A DNA stretch of 64,000 bases from Skermanella aerolata KACC 11604 (GCF_000936425.1 NZ_AVFK01000001.1:496001-560000); one strand, 5' to 3'. Counted from the stretch's first letter, positions 38,569-47,881 are shown. Translations and numbers: made by a program. The notes: generated by a model from the letters alone, not told the origin.

Positions 38569-39755
38569 GGTTTGGACGCCATGAACCACTGTTCGAACTG
38601 CAAGGCCTTGTTCTCCCAACTCTCGTTAGCCAGCCGGCCCCGTGCCCGCGCCTGCGAGTCCGGCAGCGACCGCCGCGCTCGTGTCAGACACAGCTTGGCG
38701 AAATGGTCAGGATCGGCGGTCAGGTCCATCGCGTCGCCCCAGGCGCGGTTGGCTGGCAGGGGTGTCGCCACCACCGGCAATCCCGTCGCCAGGTATTCCT
38801 TGAGCTTCAGCGGCTGCATCGCACGCGTCACGGGCAAGTCGGCATAGGGCATGATCAGCACATCCGCTTCGCTCGCCAGTTCCGGCAGCCGCTCATAGGG
38901 TTGCGGCCCGGTCCAAGCGATGCCGCGCTGGCGGACCAGCCTGTTGTCCACCTCGTCGTAGCGGCCGACCATCCGGACGTCGCAAGTCGCGGTCAGGTGA
39001 AGCAGGATATCGGCGTCGAGCCGGGTGTCGGCGTGTCCCCAGTACAGAAGGGTCGGCCGTCGTCCCGGCCCGCAGAGAGGCCGACGCTGCACCGCCTGCC
39101 AATGCGTCAGCTCGACCCCATGGGTCAGCAGATGCGCCTGGATGCCGAGCCCGGCCAGCCGCCGCTTCAGCACATCGGAAACGCAGATGACCGTCGTGGC
39201 ATGGCGGAGCAGGTCGAGTTCCATCCGCCGCAGGGTATCGCCGTCCAGCCCCGGCCACTCCGCGAAGTCGTCCACGCAGTAATAGATCCATTTCAGGCCG
39301 GGAAAGCTCGCAGCCAGATCCGCCGTGATCGGGACCGTCGTGATTACGGCCGCCGGTTTGGGATCGGCGTTCAGCACGCCGGCGAGTGCCCGCCGCAGCA
39401 GGAGGCGGTTCAGCATCCGCTCCGCCCTGGTCTTGAACCCCGGCCAATGGATCGGGGCATGGACGACGGGGGCCAGCGGATCGGGCGTCTCCGCTACGGG
39501 TGCCGAATCGCCGTGTCCGGCGGTCCATCCCTTCAGCTTCTCGATACCTCGCCGCAGGTCACCCAGGGAAAGCCGGGGCCGATGGGTGCCGACGGTATTG
39601 ACCCAGTCCACCCGATACCGCGACAGCAATTGCAGGATCAGGTGCTGCGAGCTGCTCGGATGCCGTCTCCAGTCGTCGCTGAAGACGACCAGCCGTGGCC
39701 GGTCGGGCAGCGTTTCCACGAGAAGCTGTAGGGGGGTCGGCATGTCCTGGCGCAT
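38565..39755 (-). CDS. Glycosyltransferase, GT-B fold
   Basis: A 396-residue protein from the ATG at 39755. Visible features are VVFSDDWRRHPSSSQHL at the N-terminus, YYCVDDFAEWPGLDG in the middle, PTLLYWGHADTRLDADILLHL for the donor-side strand, and a C-terminal SEADVLIMPYADLPVTRAMQPLKLKEYLATGLPVVAT block typical of family 4-like enzymes. Starts at 39743 (ATG) or 39791 (TTG) are possible. It is coupled to the downstream glycosyltransferase. Confidence 0.75.
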   Translation of the reverse strand: MRQDMPTPLQLLVETLPDRPRLVVFSDDWRRHPSSSQHLILQLLSRYRVDWVNTVGTHRPRLSLGDLRRGIEKLKGWTAGHGDSAPVAETPDPLAPVVHAPIHWPGFKTRAERMLNRLLLRRALAGVLNADPKPAAVITTVPITADLAASFPGLKWIYYCVDDFAEWPGLDGDTLRRMELDLLRHATTVICVSDVLKRRLAGLGIQAHLLTHGVELTHWQAVQRRPLCGPGRRPTLLYWGHADTRLDADILLHLTATCDVRMVGRYDEVDNRLVRQRGIAWTGPQPYERLPELASEADVLIMPYADLPVTRAMQPLKLKEYLATGLPVVATPLPANRAWGDAMDLTADPDHFAKLCLTRARRSLPDSQARARGRLANESWENKALQFEQWFMASKP

Positions 39756-40065
39756 GGCCGCATCCTGTCTTCCGTCCCCAAAGGGAAACAACGAAAAGGA
39801 AGAGGTAAGCCCACGCTTTTCAAGCTAGCGAAAGCGAAGGCTCAGCTCGCCTAAAATTAAAATAAACCAAAATCTAAACGGGAGTACCGCTGCGGGCGAA
39901 CAGCCAGCGCAGCCGGGTACGACCCTCGATAAATGATCACGCCGATGCGGAGTGAATGAACTCTTCGATACTCCATCGCGTTCTTCTGGTGTCGATAAGC
40001 GACTGCGACAATGCCGGTCGAAGATTGGCATCCATGATGCCGTTATTGATGCTATGGGAAAATCG
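39756..40065. other. Divergent intergenic region before galE
   Basis: About 310 bases between divergent genes, AT-richer than the surroundings near 39830-39880. It should hold promoters for both directions. I see no clear consensus, repeat or small gene. Confidence 0.4.
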
Positions 40066-41106
40066 ATGTCAGAGTTACCCGTCGTTCTCGTCACGGGCGG
40101 AGCCGGTTATATCGGCTCACACGCGGTACTGGCCCTGAAGGATGCCGGCATTCCGGTCGTCGTCTACGACAATCTCTCGACCGGCGTCCGCTTGGCGGTT
40201 CCGGACGATGTCACGCTGGTGGAAGGCGATATCGGCGACACCGCCCATCTGGCGCGCGCCATCCAGGAGCACCGGATAGCTGCCGTCATGCACTTCGCCG
40301 GCAGCATCGTCGTTTCCGAATCGGTCGAGAAGCCGCTCAAGTATTATCACAACAATACTCAGAACAGCCTGGGACTGATCGATACCTGCATCAAGCAGGG
40401 CGTCCGGCACATGATCTTCTCGTCTACCGCCGCCGTCTACGGCGAGCCGGAAAGTTCGCCCATCTCCGAGGACACGCCGACCAAGCCGATCAATCCCTAC
40501 GGTGCATCCAAGCTGATGACCGAGCAGATGCTACGGGACGCGTCGGCCGCCCATGGCCTCAACATCGGCATCCTTCGCTACTTCAACGTGGCGGGAGCGG
40601 ACCCGGCGGGCCGCGCCGGGCAGAACACGCCCGCGGCGACCCATCTCATCAAGGTGGCGGTACAGGCGGCATTGGGCCTTCGCGACAGCATTTCAGTCTT
40701 CGGCACCGACTACCAGACGCCCGACGGCACCTGCATCCGCGACTACATCCACGTGTCCGATCTGGCCGACGCCCATGTCCTGGCGCTGCGCCATCTGGTG
40801 GAGAACGGTGGGAACCTGCTGGTCAACTGCGCCTATGGCCGTGGCTTCTCGGTCCGCGAAGTCCTGCGCGCGGTCGAGGCGGTAACCGGCGAACCTCTGC
40901 CGGTGGTGGACGCTCCGCGCCGGGCGGGCGATCCTCCCGCCCTCGTCGCCAGCGCCGATCGCATTCGCCAAGTCCTGGGTTGGAAACCGGCCCATGACAG
41001 CGTGGAGGAGATGGTCAGGACGGCGCTCGCCTGGGAGCGCCACATTTCCGGCGTTCCCGACCGACCCGCCTCGGGAGATGCCGCGCAGACGCGTCAGGCT
41101 TCCTGA
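40066..41106 (+). CDS. galE: UDP-glucose 4-epimerase
   Basis: A 346-residue extended SDR that interconverts UDP-glucose and UDP-galactose. Cofactor motif TGGAGYIGSHA, catalytic SSTAAVYG and YGASK, and the C-terminal substrate loop YQTPDGTCIRDYIHVSDLADAH are all standard. ATG at 40066 (GGGAAA upstream) is used; 40054 is a close alternative. It supplies UDP-galactose for the neighbouring glycosyltransferases. Confidence 0.92.
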   Translation: MSELPVVLVTGGAGYIGSHAVLALKDAGIPVVVYDNLSTGVRLAVPDDVTLVEGDIGDTAHLARAIQEHRIAAVMHFAGSIVVSESVEKPLKYYHNNTQNSLGLIDTCIKQGVRHMIFSSTAAVYGEPESSPISEDTPTKPINPYGASKLMTEQMLRDASAAHGLNIGILRYFNVAGADPAGRAGQNTPAATHLIKVAVQAALGLRDSISVFGTDYQTPDGTCIRDYIHVSDLADAHVLALRHLVENGGNLLVNCAYGRGFSVREVLRAVEAVTGEPLPVVDAPRRAGDPPALVASADRIRQVLGWKPAHDSVEEMVRTALAWERHISGVPDRPASGDAAQTRQAS

Positions 41107-41107
41107 T

Positions 41108-41692
41108 ATGTCGTTCCAGGATTTCGCTCTCGGCACTCGCGCTGCGGTACGGCCATACCACGATGCGGAAGACGCGGCCGGCCGCCGTGTCCGTCAGGTG
41201 CTCCGCATCACCCGTGACCTGCGCGAGTTGTTCCCCGGATCGAGCGGCATCCTGGATATCGCTGCCGGAGGAGGAGAGGCTGTGTCGTGGTATCGCAGCC
41301 TGTTCCCCGGCGTCCGGCTGGTCTGCCTTGAGGGTCCCACTGCAAAGCCGCGCCCGACAGTGGCGCGTTTTGCGGCGATAGCCCATTTCCGCCGGTTCGA
41401 CGGTGCCGCCATTCCCTACGCCGACGCCAGTTTCGACGTGATCACCGGCTACCGCGGGCTGTCCGCGACGCCTGAGGACAGGCGTGCCGTCCTGCTGCTC
41501 GAAGCGTATCGCGTGCTGAAGCCCGGCGGACTGATCGTCCTGTTCGAACCGAAAGGGGCTGGGCTGGCGGCGCGCACCCTGACGCGCACCATCCGCGACG
41601 TCGGTTTCCACGACGCGATGGTCCGTTACGACGGTCCGCTGCCGCTGCTGCCGATCGGGGCCGATTTCCATGTCGTGGCCTTCCGGCCCTGA
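41108..41692 (+). CDS. Class I SAM-dependent methyltransferase
   Basis: A 194-residue protein starting one base after the galE stop. The SAM-binding fold is seen in SGILDIAAGGGEAVSWYRSLFPGVRLVCLEG and the post-core AYRVLKPGGLIVLFEP, a type 11 methyltransferase pattern. Target unknown; the context suggests a sugar or lipid intermediate of a surface glycan. Confidence 0.72.
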   Translation: MSFQDFALGTRAAVRPYHDAEDAAGRRVRQVLRITRDLRELFPGSSGILDIAAGGGEAVSWYRSLFPGVRLVCLEGPTAKPRPTVARFAAIAHFRRFDGAAIPYADASFDVITGYRGLSATPEDRRAVLLLEAYRVLKPGGLIVLFEPKGAGLAARTLTRTIRDVGFHDAMVRYDGPLPLLPIGADFHVVAFRP

Positions 41693-41731
41693 CTTTCTTG
41701 CCCTGATTTTTCCCGCCATGGTCTGCCGGCC

Positions 41732-42730
41732 TTGACGCTTTCCTGCTCCCACTTCTACGACACGGCCGACTGGTACCGGGTGTTTGAGGAAACCTGCCTC
41801 GACCCGGGCGACGTTGTCCGAATCGAGCACCTCGACGGCGGTCATATCTTGCCGATACGCGAGCGTCCTGACGCCGTCGGCCCCCTTCGGGGACGCCGGA
41901 TGGAGTGGCTCGGCAACTACTACTCATGCCGCTACGCACCGCTACTGACCAGCCCAGACGCCGCTTCAGATGTCGCGGAGTGGGGGAGGGAGATCCGCCG
42001 CGGCAAACCGCGTCCCAGCCTGCTTGTCTTCGCGGCGATGGACCGGCCCTCCGCCGGTTTCGACGCCCTATGGAACGGTCTTGGCCGCGCCGGCTATCTG
42101 GTCGAAGCGACGGAGGATTTCGGCAATTGGTACCTGGAGCCAGCCGGCGACTTCGCAAGATATTGGGCTGAACGCAACAGCCGGCTGCGCAACACGGTGG
42201 AGCGCAAGGAGAGGGCTCTGTTCCGGGCGCACGGTGCGCGGGTAGAAATCCTGGAGTCTCCTGCGGACACGACCCGCGCCATCGACCTGTATCAGCGCGT
42301 CCACGCCGAATCGTGGAAGGAGCCCGAACCCTACTCCAACTTCATCCCGAGCCTGATCGCCACCGGCTTCGGTGCCGGAGCCGTCCGGATCGGTGTTCTG
42401 ATGGTCGATGAAGAACCGGTGGCGGCTCAGCTCTGGATCGTCTGGAACCGCCATGCGACGATCTTCAAACTCTCCTATGCCGAACGGTTCGCGCGCTTCT
42501 CGCCCGGCTCGATCCTGACGCGGCACATGATGCGGGACGCCTTCGACCGCGGCGGCTTGGTCGAGATCGATTTTGGCTGCGGCGACGATCCCTATAAGCG
42601 GGAGTGGCTTCCGGAACGCCGCCAGCGCTGGGTGCTGACCGCCTACGATCCCCTCAGCCTCACCGGTGCCGGCCACACGATCCGGCGTTACCTGCCGCGT
42701 CTGCTGCGCCGCCGGCTGCTGGGGCGCTGA
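41732..42730 (+). CDS. GNAT/FemAB-type acyltransferase (CelD-like)
   Basis: A 332-residue protein with the BioF2-like/GNAT fold common in polysaccharide loci (CelD or FemAB-like). Markers are YWAERNSRLRNTVERKERAL, IDLYQRVHAESWKEPEPYSNFIPSLI and VEIDFGCGDDPYKREWLPERRQRW. A TTG at 41732 is the only start giving the full domain; no in-frame ATG is near. It may transfer an acyl or aminoacyl group to a glycan. Donor and acceptor are not known. Confidence 0.7.
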   Translation: MTLSCSHFYDTADWYRVFEETCLDPGDVVRIEHLDGGHILPIRERPDAVGPLRGRRMEWLGNYYSCRYAPLLTSPDAASDVAEWGREIRRGKPRPSLLVFAAMDRPSAGFDALWNGLGRAGYLVEATEDFGNWYLEPAGDFARYWAERNSRLRNTVERKERALFRAHGARVEILESPADTTRAIDLYQRVHAESWKEPEPYSNFIPSLIATGFGAGAVRIGVLMVDEEPVAAQLWIVWNRHATIFKLSYAERFARFSPGSILTRHMMRDAFDRGGLVEIDFGCGDDPYKREWLPERRQRWVLTAYDPLSLTGAGHTIRRYLPRLLRRRLLGR

Positions 42731-42743
42731 TCGGCTGGGAAAA

Positions 42744-42818
42744 TGGTGGAGGAGCCAGGATTTGAACCTGAAACTGCTGACCCGAAGGCCAGGGCTTTCC
42801 CGATTAAGCTACTCCCCC
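42744..42818 (-). tRNA. tRNA-like gene with short anticodon loop (possible Arg-TCG)
   Basis: On the minus strand a cloverleaf folds: acceptor GGGGGAG/CTCCTCC with encoded CCA, D-stem GCTT/AAGC with GG in the loop, T-arm TCAGG-TTCAAAT-CCTGG and a five-base variable loop. The anticodon stem is CTGGC/GTCAG, which leaves a loop of only six bases, CTTCGG, where seven is normal. If T is position 33 the anticodon reads TCG (Arg). It may be a pseudo-tRNA or an unusual species; the call of identity is weak. Confidence 0.65.
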
Positions 42819-42832
42819 GTATTCTCTGCGGC

Positions 42833-43189
42833 TCAGGCCGCGTACAGACCCTCGCCGTATGTCTTGGCGAACAAGGTCTGAAGCTCCTGAAAGAGCTGTT
42901 CCGCCTCTTCGTCCCAACCTTGGCCGATCCCGTCGGTGCGCCGGACATTGTACAAGTCCAGGGCCGTGACCATCAGCCTCGCTTCGTCGCGGGACAGGTC
43001 GAACTTCCTGGTCGCGATTCCTTGTTCCAGTTTCCCGATCACCGCGTCGTACCGGTCCGTGCTCCGCCGCTCCGCGATCCTGGCGATTCGGAAGCCGTCG
43101 GAGTTCGTCTCATGACCAATTCGAGCCGCCGCATCGAGCGTCCGGATAACCTGTTCGAGCTTCTTGCGGCTGGTGCGCGGGTGGAACAT
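42833..43189 (-). CDS. Small conserved-looking protein of unknown function
   Basis: A 118-residue soluble protein, charged and largely helical (SRKKLEQVIRTLDAAARIGHE, RYDAVIGKLEQGIATRKFDL, LTVA-type helices near the middle). Its ATG at 43189 has a perfect AGGAGG seven to twelve bases upstream, which favours this frame over a plus-strand frame covering the same DNA. No family is recognised. It lies just upstream of the tRNA-like gene on the same strand. Confidence 0.65.
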   Translation of the reverse strand: MFHPRTSRKKLEQVIRTLDAAARIGHETNSDGFRIARIAERRSTDRYDAVIGKLEQGIATRKFDLSRDEARLMVTALDLYNVRRTDGIGQGWDEEAEQLFQELQTLFAKTYGEGLYAA

Positions 43190-43248
43190 CGTGCCTCCTG
43201 ACGACCTGCCAGTTGGCAGGTGCCGACCCTAGCCAAAGAAGAGACGCC

Positions 43249-44457
43249 GTGACAATCGCAGATCGGGCCACACCCCCACAGTTTCATCAAAGTATTTCTG
43301 AGGGAGTAATCCCTGATCCACTGCATTTATTTCATGTCTTCTCTTCCTTCGAGGTCGGCGGTCAGCAGATGCGTTTCGTCAAGATCGCGAACCGGCTGGG
43401 GCGGGCTTACCGCCACACCATCGTCGCGGTGGACGGCAATGTCGACTGCCTGGACCGGCTCGATCCTGAACTCGACGTCCGGGTCCTGTCCGTCCCCGTG
43501 GCCAAGGGCCGTCTCCTCAGCCTTGGCAACCTGATCCGTTTCCGCCACGCCTTGGTTTCGCAGAAGCCCGACCTTCTGCTCAGCTATGCCTGGGGCGCCG
43601 TGGAGTGGGGGCTGGTCAACCGGATCGTACCGGTCTGCCCGCATCTCCATTTCGAGGATGGCTTCGGTCCGGAAGAAGCGGTCGGCCGCCAGTTCCGCCG
43701 CCGGATCTGGTTCCGCCGCGCGGCATTGGCAGCCCCGACCGAGCTGATCGTGCCTTCGCGCGTGCTCGAATCGATAGCCCTGGAGTCCTGGCGTTTTCCG
43801 GAAAAGCGAATCCGTTTCATCCCGAACGGCATCGATTGCGCGCGCTTCGCGGCCAAGCCCGATCCTGCGGTCCTACGGCGGCAGCCCGGCGAGTTGCTTG
43901 TCGGATCGGTCGGGACGCTCCGGCGGGAGAAGAACTTCGGGCGGTTGATCCGGACTTTCGCAAGCTTGCCGGCCGAGCCGGCATGCCGTCTCGTCCTGAT
44001 CGGCGACGGTCCCGACCGTCCGGCCCTGGAAGCCTTGGCGCGCGACCTCGGAATCTCGGATCGCGTGACTTTCGCGGGCCAGATGCTCAACCCGGAACTG
44101 GCTATCGGTCTGCTTGACGTCTTCGCCCTGTCCTCCGATACCGAGCAGATGCCCTTGAGTCTCCTGGAGGCCATGGCTGCTGCGTTGCCTGTCGTCGCAA
44201 CCGACGTGGGAGACGTGCGCGGCATGCTGACCGACGACAACCGCCGGTTCGTCGTTCCACGAGATGACGAATCGGCTTTCACCTCAGCGATCAAGACGTT
44301 GTTGAACGACGCCACGCTGCGCCGGCGACTGGGCCATGGCAACCGCGCGCGCGCCGTGCGGGAATATGACGAGGCCGCCATGGTCGCGACCTACGACACC
44401 CTGTTCCGTTCCGCGGTCCAGGGAGATGTCCAGGGTTCACGGAAGCGGGATCACTGA
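43249..44457 (+). CDS. Glycosyltransferase family 4
   Basis: A 402-residue GT-B enzyme. LHLFHVFSSFEVGGQQMRFVKIANRLG is the acceptor loop; the donor half has GSVGTLRREKNFGRLIRTF and SSDTEQMPLSLLEAMAAALPVVATDVGDVRGML. A GTG at 43249 preceded by AAGAAGAG is used; TTG at 43213 is possible. Its last seven bases overlap the end of the convergent ParA gene. Probably part of the same surface-glycan functions as the genes at 37.4-42.7 kb. Confidence 0.78.
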   Translation: MTIADRATPPQFHQSISEGVIPDPLHLFHVFSSFEVGGQQMRFVKIANRLGRAYRHTIVAVDGNVDCLDRLDPELDVRVLSVPVAKGRLLSLGNLIRFRHALVSQKPDLLLSYAWGAVEWGLVNRIVPVCPHLHFEDGFGPEEAVGRQFRRRIWFRRAALAAPTELIVPSRVLESIALESWRFPEKRIRFIPNGIDCARFAAKPDPAVLRRQPGELLVGSVGTLRREKNFGRLIRTFASLPAEPACRLVLIGDGPDRPALEALARDLGISDRVTFAGQMLNPELAIGLLDVFALSSDTEQMPLSLLEAMAAALPVVATDVGDVRGMLTDDNRRFVVPRDDESAFTSAIKTLLNDATLRRRLGHGNRARAVREYDEAAMVATYDTLFRSAVQGDVQGSRKRDH

Positions 44458-45077
44458 ACCTGATCGATGTAGTGCAGCAGGGGGTCCCAGTCCGACCGGT
44501 AATCGCCGACCCGCTTGCCGTTAAGGTCGAACAGGCTGAGGCCCGTCGCCGCCACGTCGGCATAAAGCTGCGTATCGCGTAATCTGGTCACGACCGTATG
44601 GCCGACACCGTCCAGGAAGTCGTCCAGGCGGTCCGCCGACTTGGTACGGGCGCGCAGACGATTGCCTACGACGGCGATCTGCTTCTTGTTCTTCGCGATG
44701 GGCTTCAACTCTTCCAGCTTGTCCAGGAAGCGCCGGGTCGCCAATTCGTCGAAGGTACTGGGCAGGACCGGCAGCACGATCACGTCCGCCAGCTTCACCA
44801 GCTCCTCGATCTGCTTCGTCTTCAGGGCGGCCGGCGCGTCGATCACCAGCCGCGCCGCTCCCTTGGGGACACTGTCGAGGTCCCTGGTCCAATCGACGCC
44901 GACAAGATGCGCCGCGTTTGCGGGGCGGCGCTCCAGCCAACCGAGGCTCGACTTCTGGCGGTCCACGTCGGCCAGCACCGTGGTCTTCCCGGCTGTCGCG
45001 AAAGCGGCGGCCAAGTGGGTGGCTATGGTGGTCTTGCCGCAGCCACCCTTGATATTCGCGACGAGGATTGTGAGCAT
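44451..45077 (-). CDS. ParA-family ATPase, orphan
   Basis: A 208-residue P-loop ATPase with the deviant Walker A KGGCGKTT at residues 10-17, LADVDRQKSSLGWLERR and IDAPAAL (Walker B). There is no ParB or parS-like gene beside it, so it may position a protein rather than DNA. The start ATG at 45077 follows CYTH-CHAD by 16 bases in the same direction, suggesting one operon. Function is inferred from family only. Confidence 0.78.
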   Translation of the reverse strand: MLTILVANIKGGCGKTTIATHLAAAFATAGKTTVLADVDRQKSSLGWLERRPANAAHLVGVDWTRDLDSVPKGAARLVIDAPAALKTKQIEELVKLADVIVLPVLPSTFDELATRRFLDKLEELKPIAKNKKQIAVVGNRLRARTKSADRLDDFLDGVGHTVVTRLRDTQLYADVAATGLSLFDLNGKRVGDYRSDWDPLLHYIDQVQ

Positions 45078-45093
45078 GATGCCGAAGTCTACC

Positions 45094-46665
45094 CTAGCGA
45101 TTGGAGGGCTTCGACCAGAAAGGCGTCGCTTTCGCAAATTTATGCCAATCGCGGACCAGGCAAGGTTCCAGCTGAGTGACCCCGCGTGCGTGCCAGCCGA
45201 TCACCATGCCGCCGCCAATACGCCAGAGGCCTTCACCTTCCGCAGACTCGCCGGCAAGCCTGCCCATCAGCATCTCGGCGGTCGCCACGTCGTTCAGGTG
45301 TCCTAGATCGTCCTGGAGCGCCGAAAGCCGCTTCAGATACCGGGCGACTTCCTTGTCGCCATACAGCGAGCGGAAGAACTCGGCGGCGTAGCGAAGCTTC
45401 TTCAAGGCAATCCGCAACTGATGGCGTTCCGCGGGCGCCAGGTCGGCGAATCCGGCGCCGCGCTTGCGCGCCTTGCGGTGACGCTTGGCGAGCAGGCCGT
45501 CGGAGAGTTCCCTGACCGGAGCGAACAGCCGCGCGGCCTCTTCCGACAGCGGTTGCTGCCGCCAGGATCGCGACTCCAGCCAGCCGCCCAGGCGTAGAAG
45601 CAGGACGGTATAGCGGGGTGACAGGATCGCGGCGTGCGCCTGTTCGTAGGCCCGCGTCCTGCTTGCCAGCGCCGTGCAGTGAAGCGCTTTGGTCGGCTCG
45701 TCTCCCCCTAAGGCTTCTTCTACCGGCGCCAGCAGATCCGCCAGGAAGACGTCCCAGTTGCGGGCATGCCCGAGTTCTCCGGCCAGCCACTTCACCTCGC
45801 CCGACAGGAAGTCGTACTGGTCGGCAGGCATCAGGTCGCGGAACAGGCCAAGTGCGGAGCGCAGCCGGCGCAGGGCCACGCGCATCTGATGGATGCCTTC
45901 GGCATCCTCACCCTTCAAGGCAGCGGCTTCGTTCAGCACCGCATGCGACAGGCAGTTGCGCATGATGGAGGCGAGCGCTTGCTCGGCGGTATGTTCCGGC
46001 GTCAGCTCGAGCTTCCGGGCCTTGACGGCGGACTGCGCTTCGCCAGCGACCAGCGCATAGCCGCGCTCGGCCTTGGTGCGGGTTTCCACCCGCACGGGAG
46101 CCACCTCCGTCAGCTTGAGCGCCAGATCGAACAAGGCTTGCGGGGCGCCGCTCTTCAGCTCAAGCTCGACCTCCGCTATCGGCAGCACGGTCCCGTCCGA
46201 TGCCCGAATTTCACCTTGGTCGACCGCGACCTCGATGGCGGTGTCGCCGGGCTGTCCGTCGGCGCCGTTCAGCAAGCGAACGCTCCGCTTGATGTGGCTT
46301 GCGAAGATCGGCTTCAGATCGTCGGCGCTGACGACGCCGAGATGCTCCAGCGCTTCTGCGTCATCGATGGCGCTCAGGTCGGGAAGGGCTCCTGCAACTT
46401 CGCACTCCCACTCTCCCCGGCTGAAGACGCCACCGGCATGTTCGTTGGCAATCTTGAGAGTTTGGATGAAGCTCTTGCCCTTCTTGCGGACCCGCAGGGT
46501 GACGCCGCGCTGGCGAAGGACAAAATCTTCGGTGTCGTAGTAGATGCTTTCGAGACTTTGCGTGGTGGCTCGCTTCGTCGAATCGGCGAACGCCGATGCA
46601 TTGCGAAAGCGAGCCAGATGCTCCGGATCGATCCGCAGCTTCAGCTCGATCTCTTGATTGGCCAT
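45094..46665 (-). CDS. CYTH-CHAD domain protein (inorganic triphosphatase-like)
   Basis: A 523-residue protein: CYTH domain (1 to about 205) starting with the diagnostic ExExK motif EIELKL, and a histidine-rich CHAD helical domain (about 225-510; HQMRVALRRLRSALGLFR, HQLRIALKKLRYAAEFF). CYTH enzymes cleave inorganic triphosphate or polyphosphate; CHAD binds polyphosphate. The ATG at 46665 is chosen because the family begins with this methionine. It is followed by the orphan ParA, so a polyphosphate-granule role for that pair is possible. Confidence 0.85.
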   Translation of the reverse strand: MANQEIELKLRIDPEHLARFRNASAFADSTKRATTQSLESIYYDTEDFVLRQRGVTLRVRKKGKSFIQTLKIANEHAGGVFSRGEWECEVAGALPDLSAIDDAEALEHLGVVSADDLKPIFASHIKRSVRLLNGADGQPGDTAIEVAVDQGEIRASDGTVLPIAEVELELKSGAPQALFDLALKLTEVAPVRVETRTKAERGYALVAGEAQSAVKARKLELTPEHTAEQALASIMRNCLSHAVLNEAAALKGEDAEGIHQMRVALRRLRSALGLFRDLMPADQYDFLSGEVKWLAGELGHARNWDVFLADLLAPVEEALGGDEPTKALHCTALASRTRAYEQAHAAILSPRYTVLLLRLGGWLESRSWRQQPLSEEAARLFAPVRELSDGLLAKRHRKARKRGAGFADLAPAERHQLRIALKKLRYAAEFFRSLYGDKEVARYLKRLSALQDDLGHLNDVATAEMLMGRLAGESAEGEGLWRIGGGMVIGWHARGVTQLEPCLVRDWHKFAKATPFWSKPSNR

Positions 46666-46834
46666 GTTTTTCGTCTCTCGTCCCAACCCTGCATATGGGG
46701 CGGTATAAATTGTAGTTTCGAAACCTTGGGTCAAATTTATACGACGTCATCAGAAATTAGACAATATGTCATATAATCGTCATCAAACTGTAACTTTCGA
46801 TGACGAAATGTTCGGCACGGGGCCTTGAATTATT

Positions 46835-47881
46835 TTACCGGCATTTGCGCAAAACGACCACTTTGGACATGAATGCAGGGGTCGTTTCTACGATCTCCAG
46901 TCCGGCCCCGCCGAAGAGGTCCGCCAAATCCTGCCGCACGTAGTCGGCGTAATAGGGTTCGTGGAAGCCGATGGGAAACAGCTCGAGCAACCCGTCGAAT
47001 TCCGGTCTGTCGCCCTTCTGGACCGTTTCCACGAAGACCAGGATGCCGTCGGGCTTCAGCACCCGCGCCATCTCCGCCGCCGCTGCCGCTCGCACCTTGC
47101 GGGGCAATTCGTGGAACAGGAAGATGCAGGTGACCGCGTCGAAGCTCGCGTCGGGCGCCGGGATGCTCTCGGCCGCCGCCTGCACCACATGGGCGCGCGA
47201 CCAGGGCGACAGCAGCCTCCGGGCCTGGGCGAGATAGTTGGGGCTGAGGTCGAGTGCCGTCACGTCGAGCCGGGGATAGTTGTCCTTCACGAAAGTCAGG
47301 AACCGGCCGGTTCCGCTCGCCACGTCCAACAACCGCGCCTCGGTCGTGCGCCGGGTGTGGAAATGATGGTGCAGCGGCACCAGCGCCTGACGCCGCATCG
47401 CGTCTGCCGCCCCGCCGAACAGCACCTCGACCTGATGGTCGTACAATTCCGCGGAATGGTCGCTCAGGTAGCCATCGGTCTGGTAATGGAAGTTTTGGAG
47501 ATAGTAGCGGGGCAGGGCGGAGCCTTCCCGCCGCTTCTCCTCGAATACCTCGTCATTGACATCGTCCCGCCGACGCCGGTGCACCTCCGGCAGGTCGCGG
47601 AAGAAACGCACCGCGTCGCGCAGGACCTTGCGCGGCGGCTCGATCATATCATGCGGCATCCTGTAATAGCCGGCCTCGATATTTGCGAGATCCCGTCGCA
47701 TCAGTCGCCGAACTTCTTCCAGTATCTCGGAGTTATCGGGAAAGGTCAGCCCCTTCGGCTGCTTTTCTTCCGGAACCAGCCTGCCGTTCAGACGCGCCAC
47801 CAAGGCCTTCTGTCCGAAGAACCAGGAAATTCGGGCCGTCTGGCTCAACGCGTAAGCCGCCCATTCCGCCGGTCCGATCAT
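46835..47881 (-). CDS. SAM-dependent methyltransferase with long N-terminal domain
   Basis: A 348-residue protein. The N-terminal half (1 to about 175) is rich in Arg and aromatic residues and not a known fold to me; the C-terminal half is a class I methyltransferase with LLDVASGTGRFLTFVKDNYPRLDVTALDLSPNYL and EMARVLKPDGILVFVETV. ATG at 47881 with GGAG upstream; a GTG at 47914 is less likely. Divergent from pgk. Substrate unknown. Confidence 0.72.
   Translation of the reverse strand: MIGPAEWAAYALSQTARISWFFGQKALVARLNGRLVPEEKQPKGLTFPDNSEILEEVRRLMRRDLANIEAGYYRMPHDMIEPPRKVLRDAVRFFRDLPEVHRRRRDDVNDEVFEEKRREGSALPRYYLQNFHYQTDGYLSDHSAELYDHQVEVLFGGAADAMRRQALVPLHHHFHTRRTTEARLLDVASGTGRFLTFVKDNYPRLDVTALDLSPNYLAQARRLLSPWSRAHVVQAAAESIPAPDASFDAVTCIFLFHELPRKVRAAAAAEMARVLKPDGILVFVETVQKGDRPEFDGLLELFPIGFHEPYYADYVRQDLADLFGGAGLEIVETTPAFMSKVVVLRKCR

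Noticed and set aside
42743-43201. 152-residue plus-strand frame over the tRNA and small gene
   Set aside because: It reads through the tRNA-like gene, giving the usual artefactual N-terminus; the minus-strand gene has a far better ribosome binding site.
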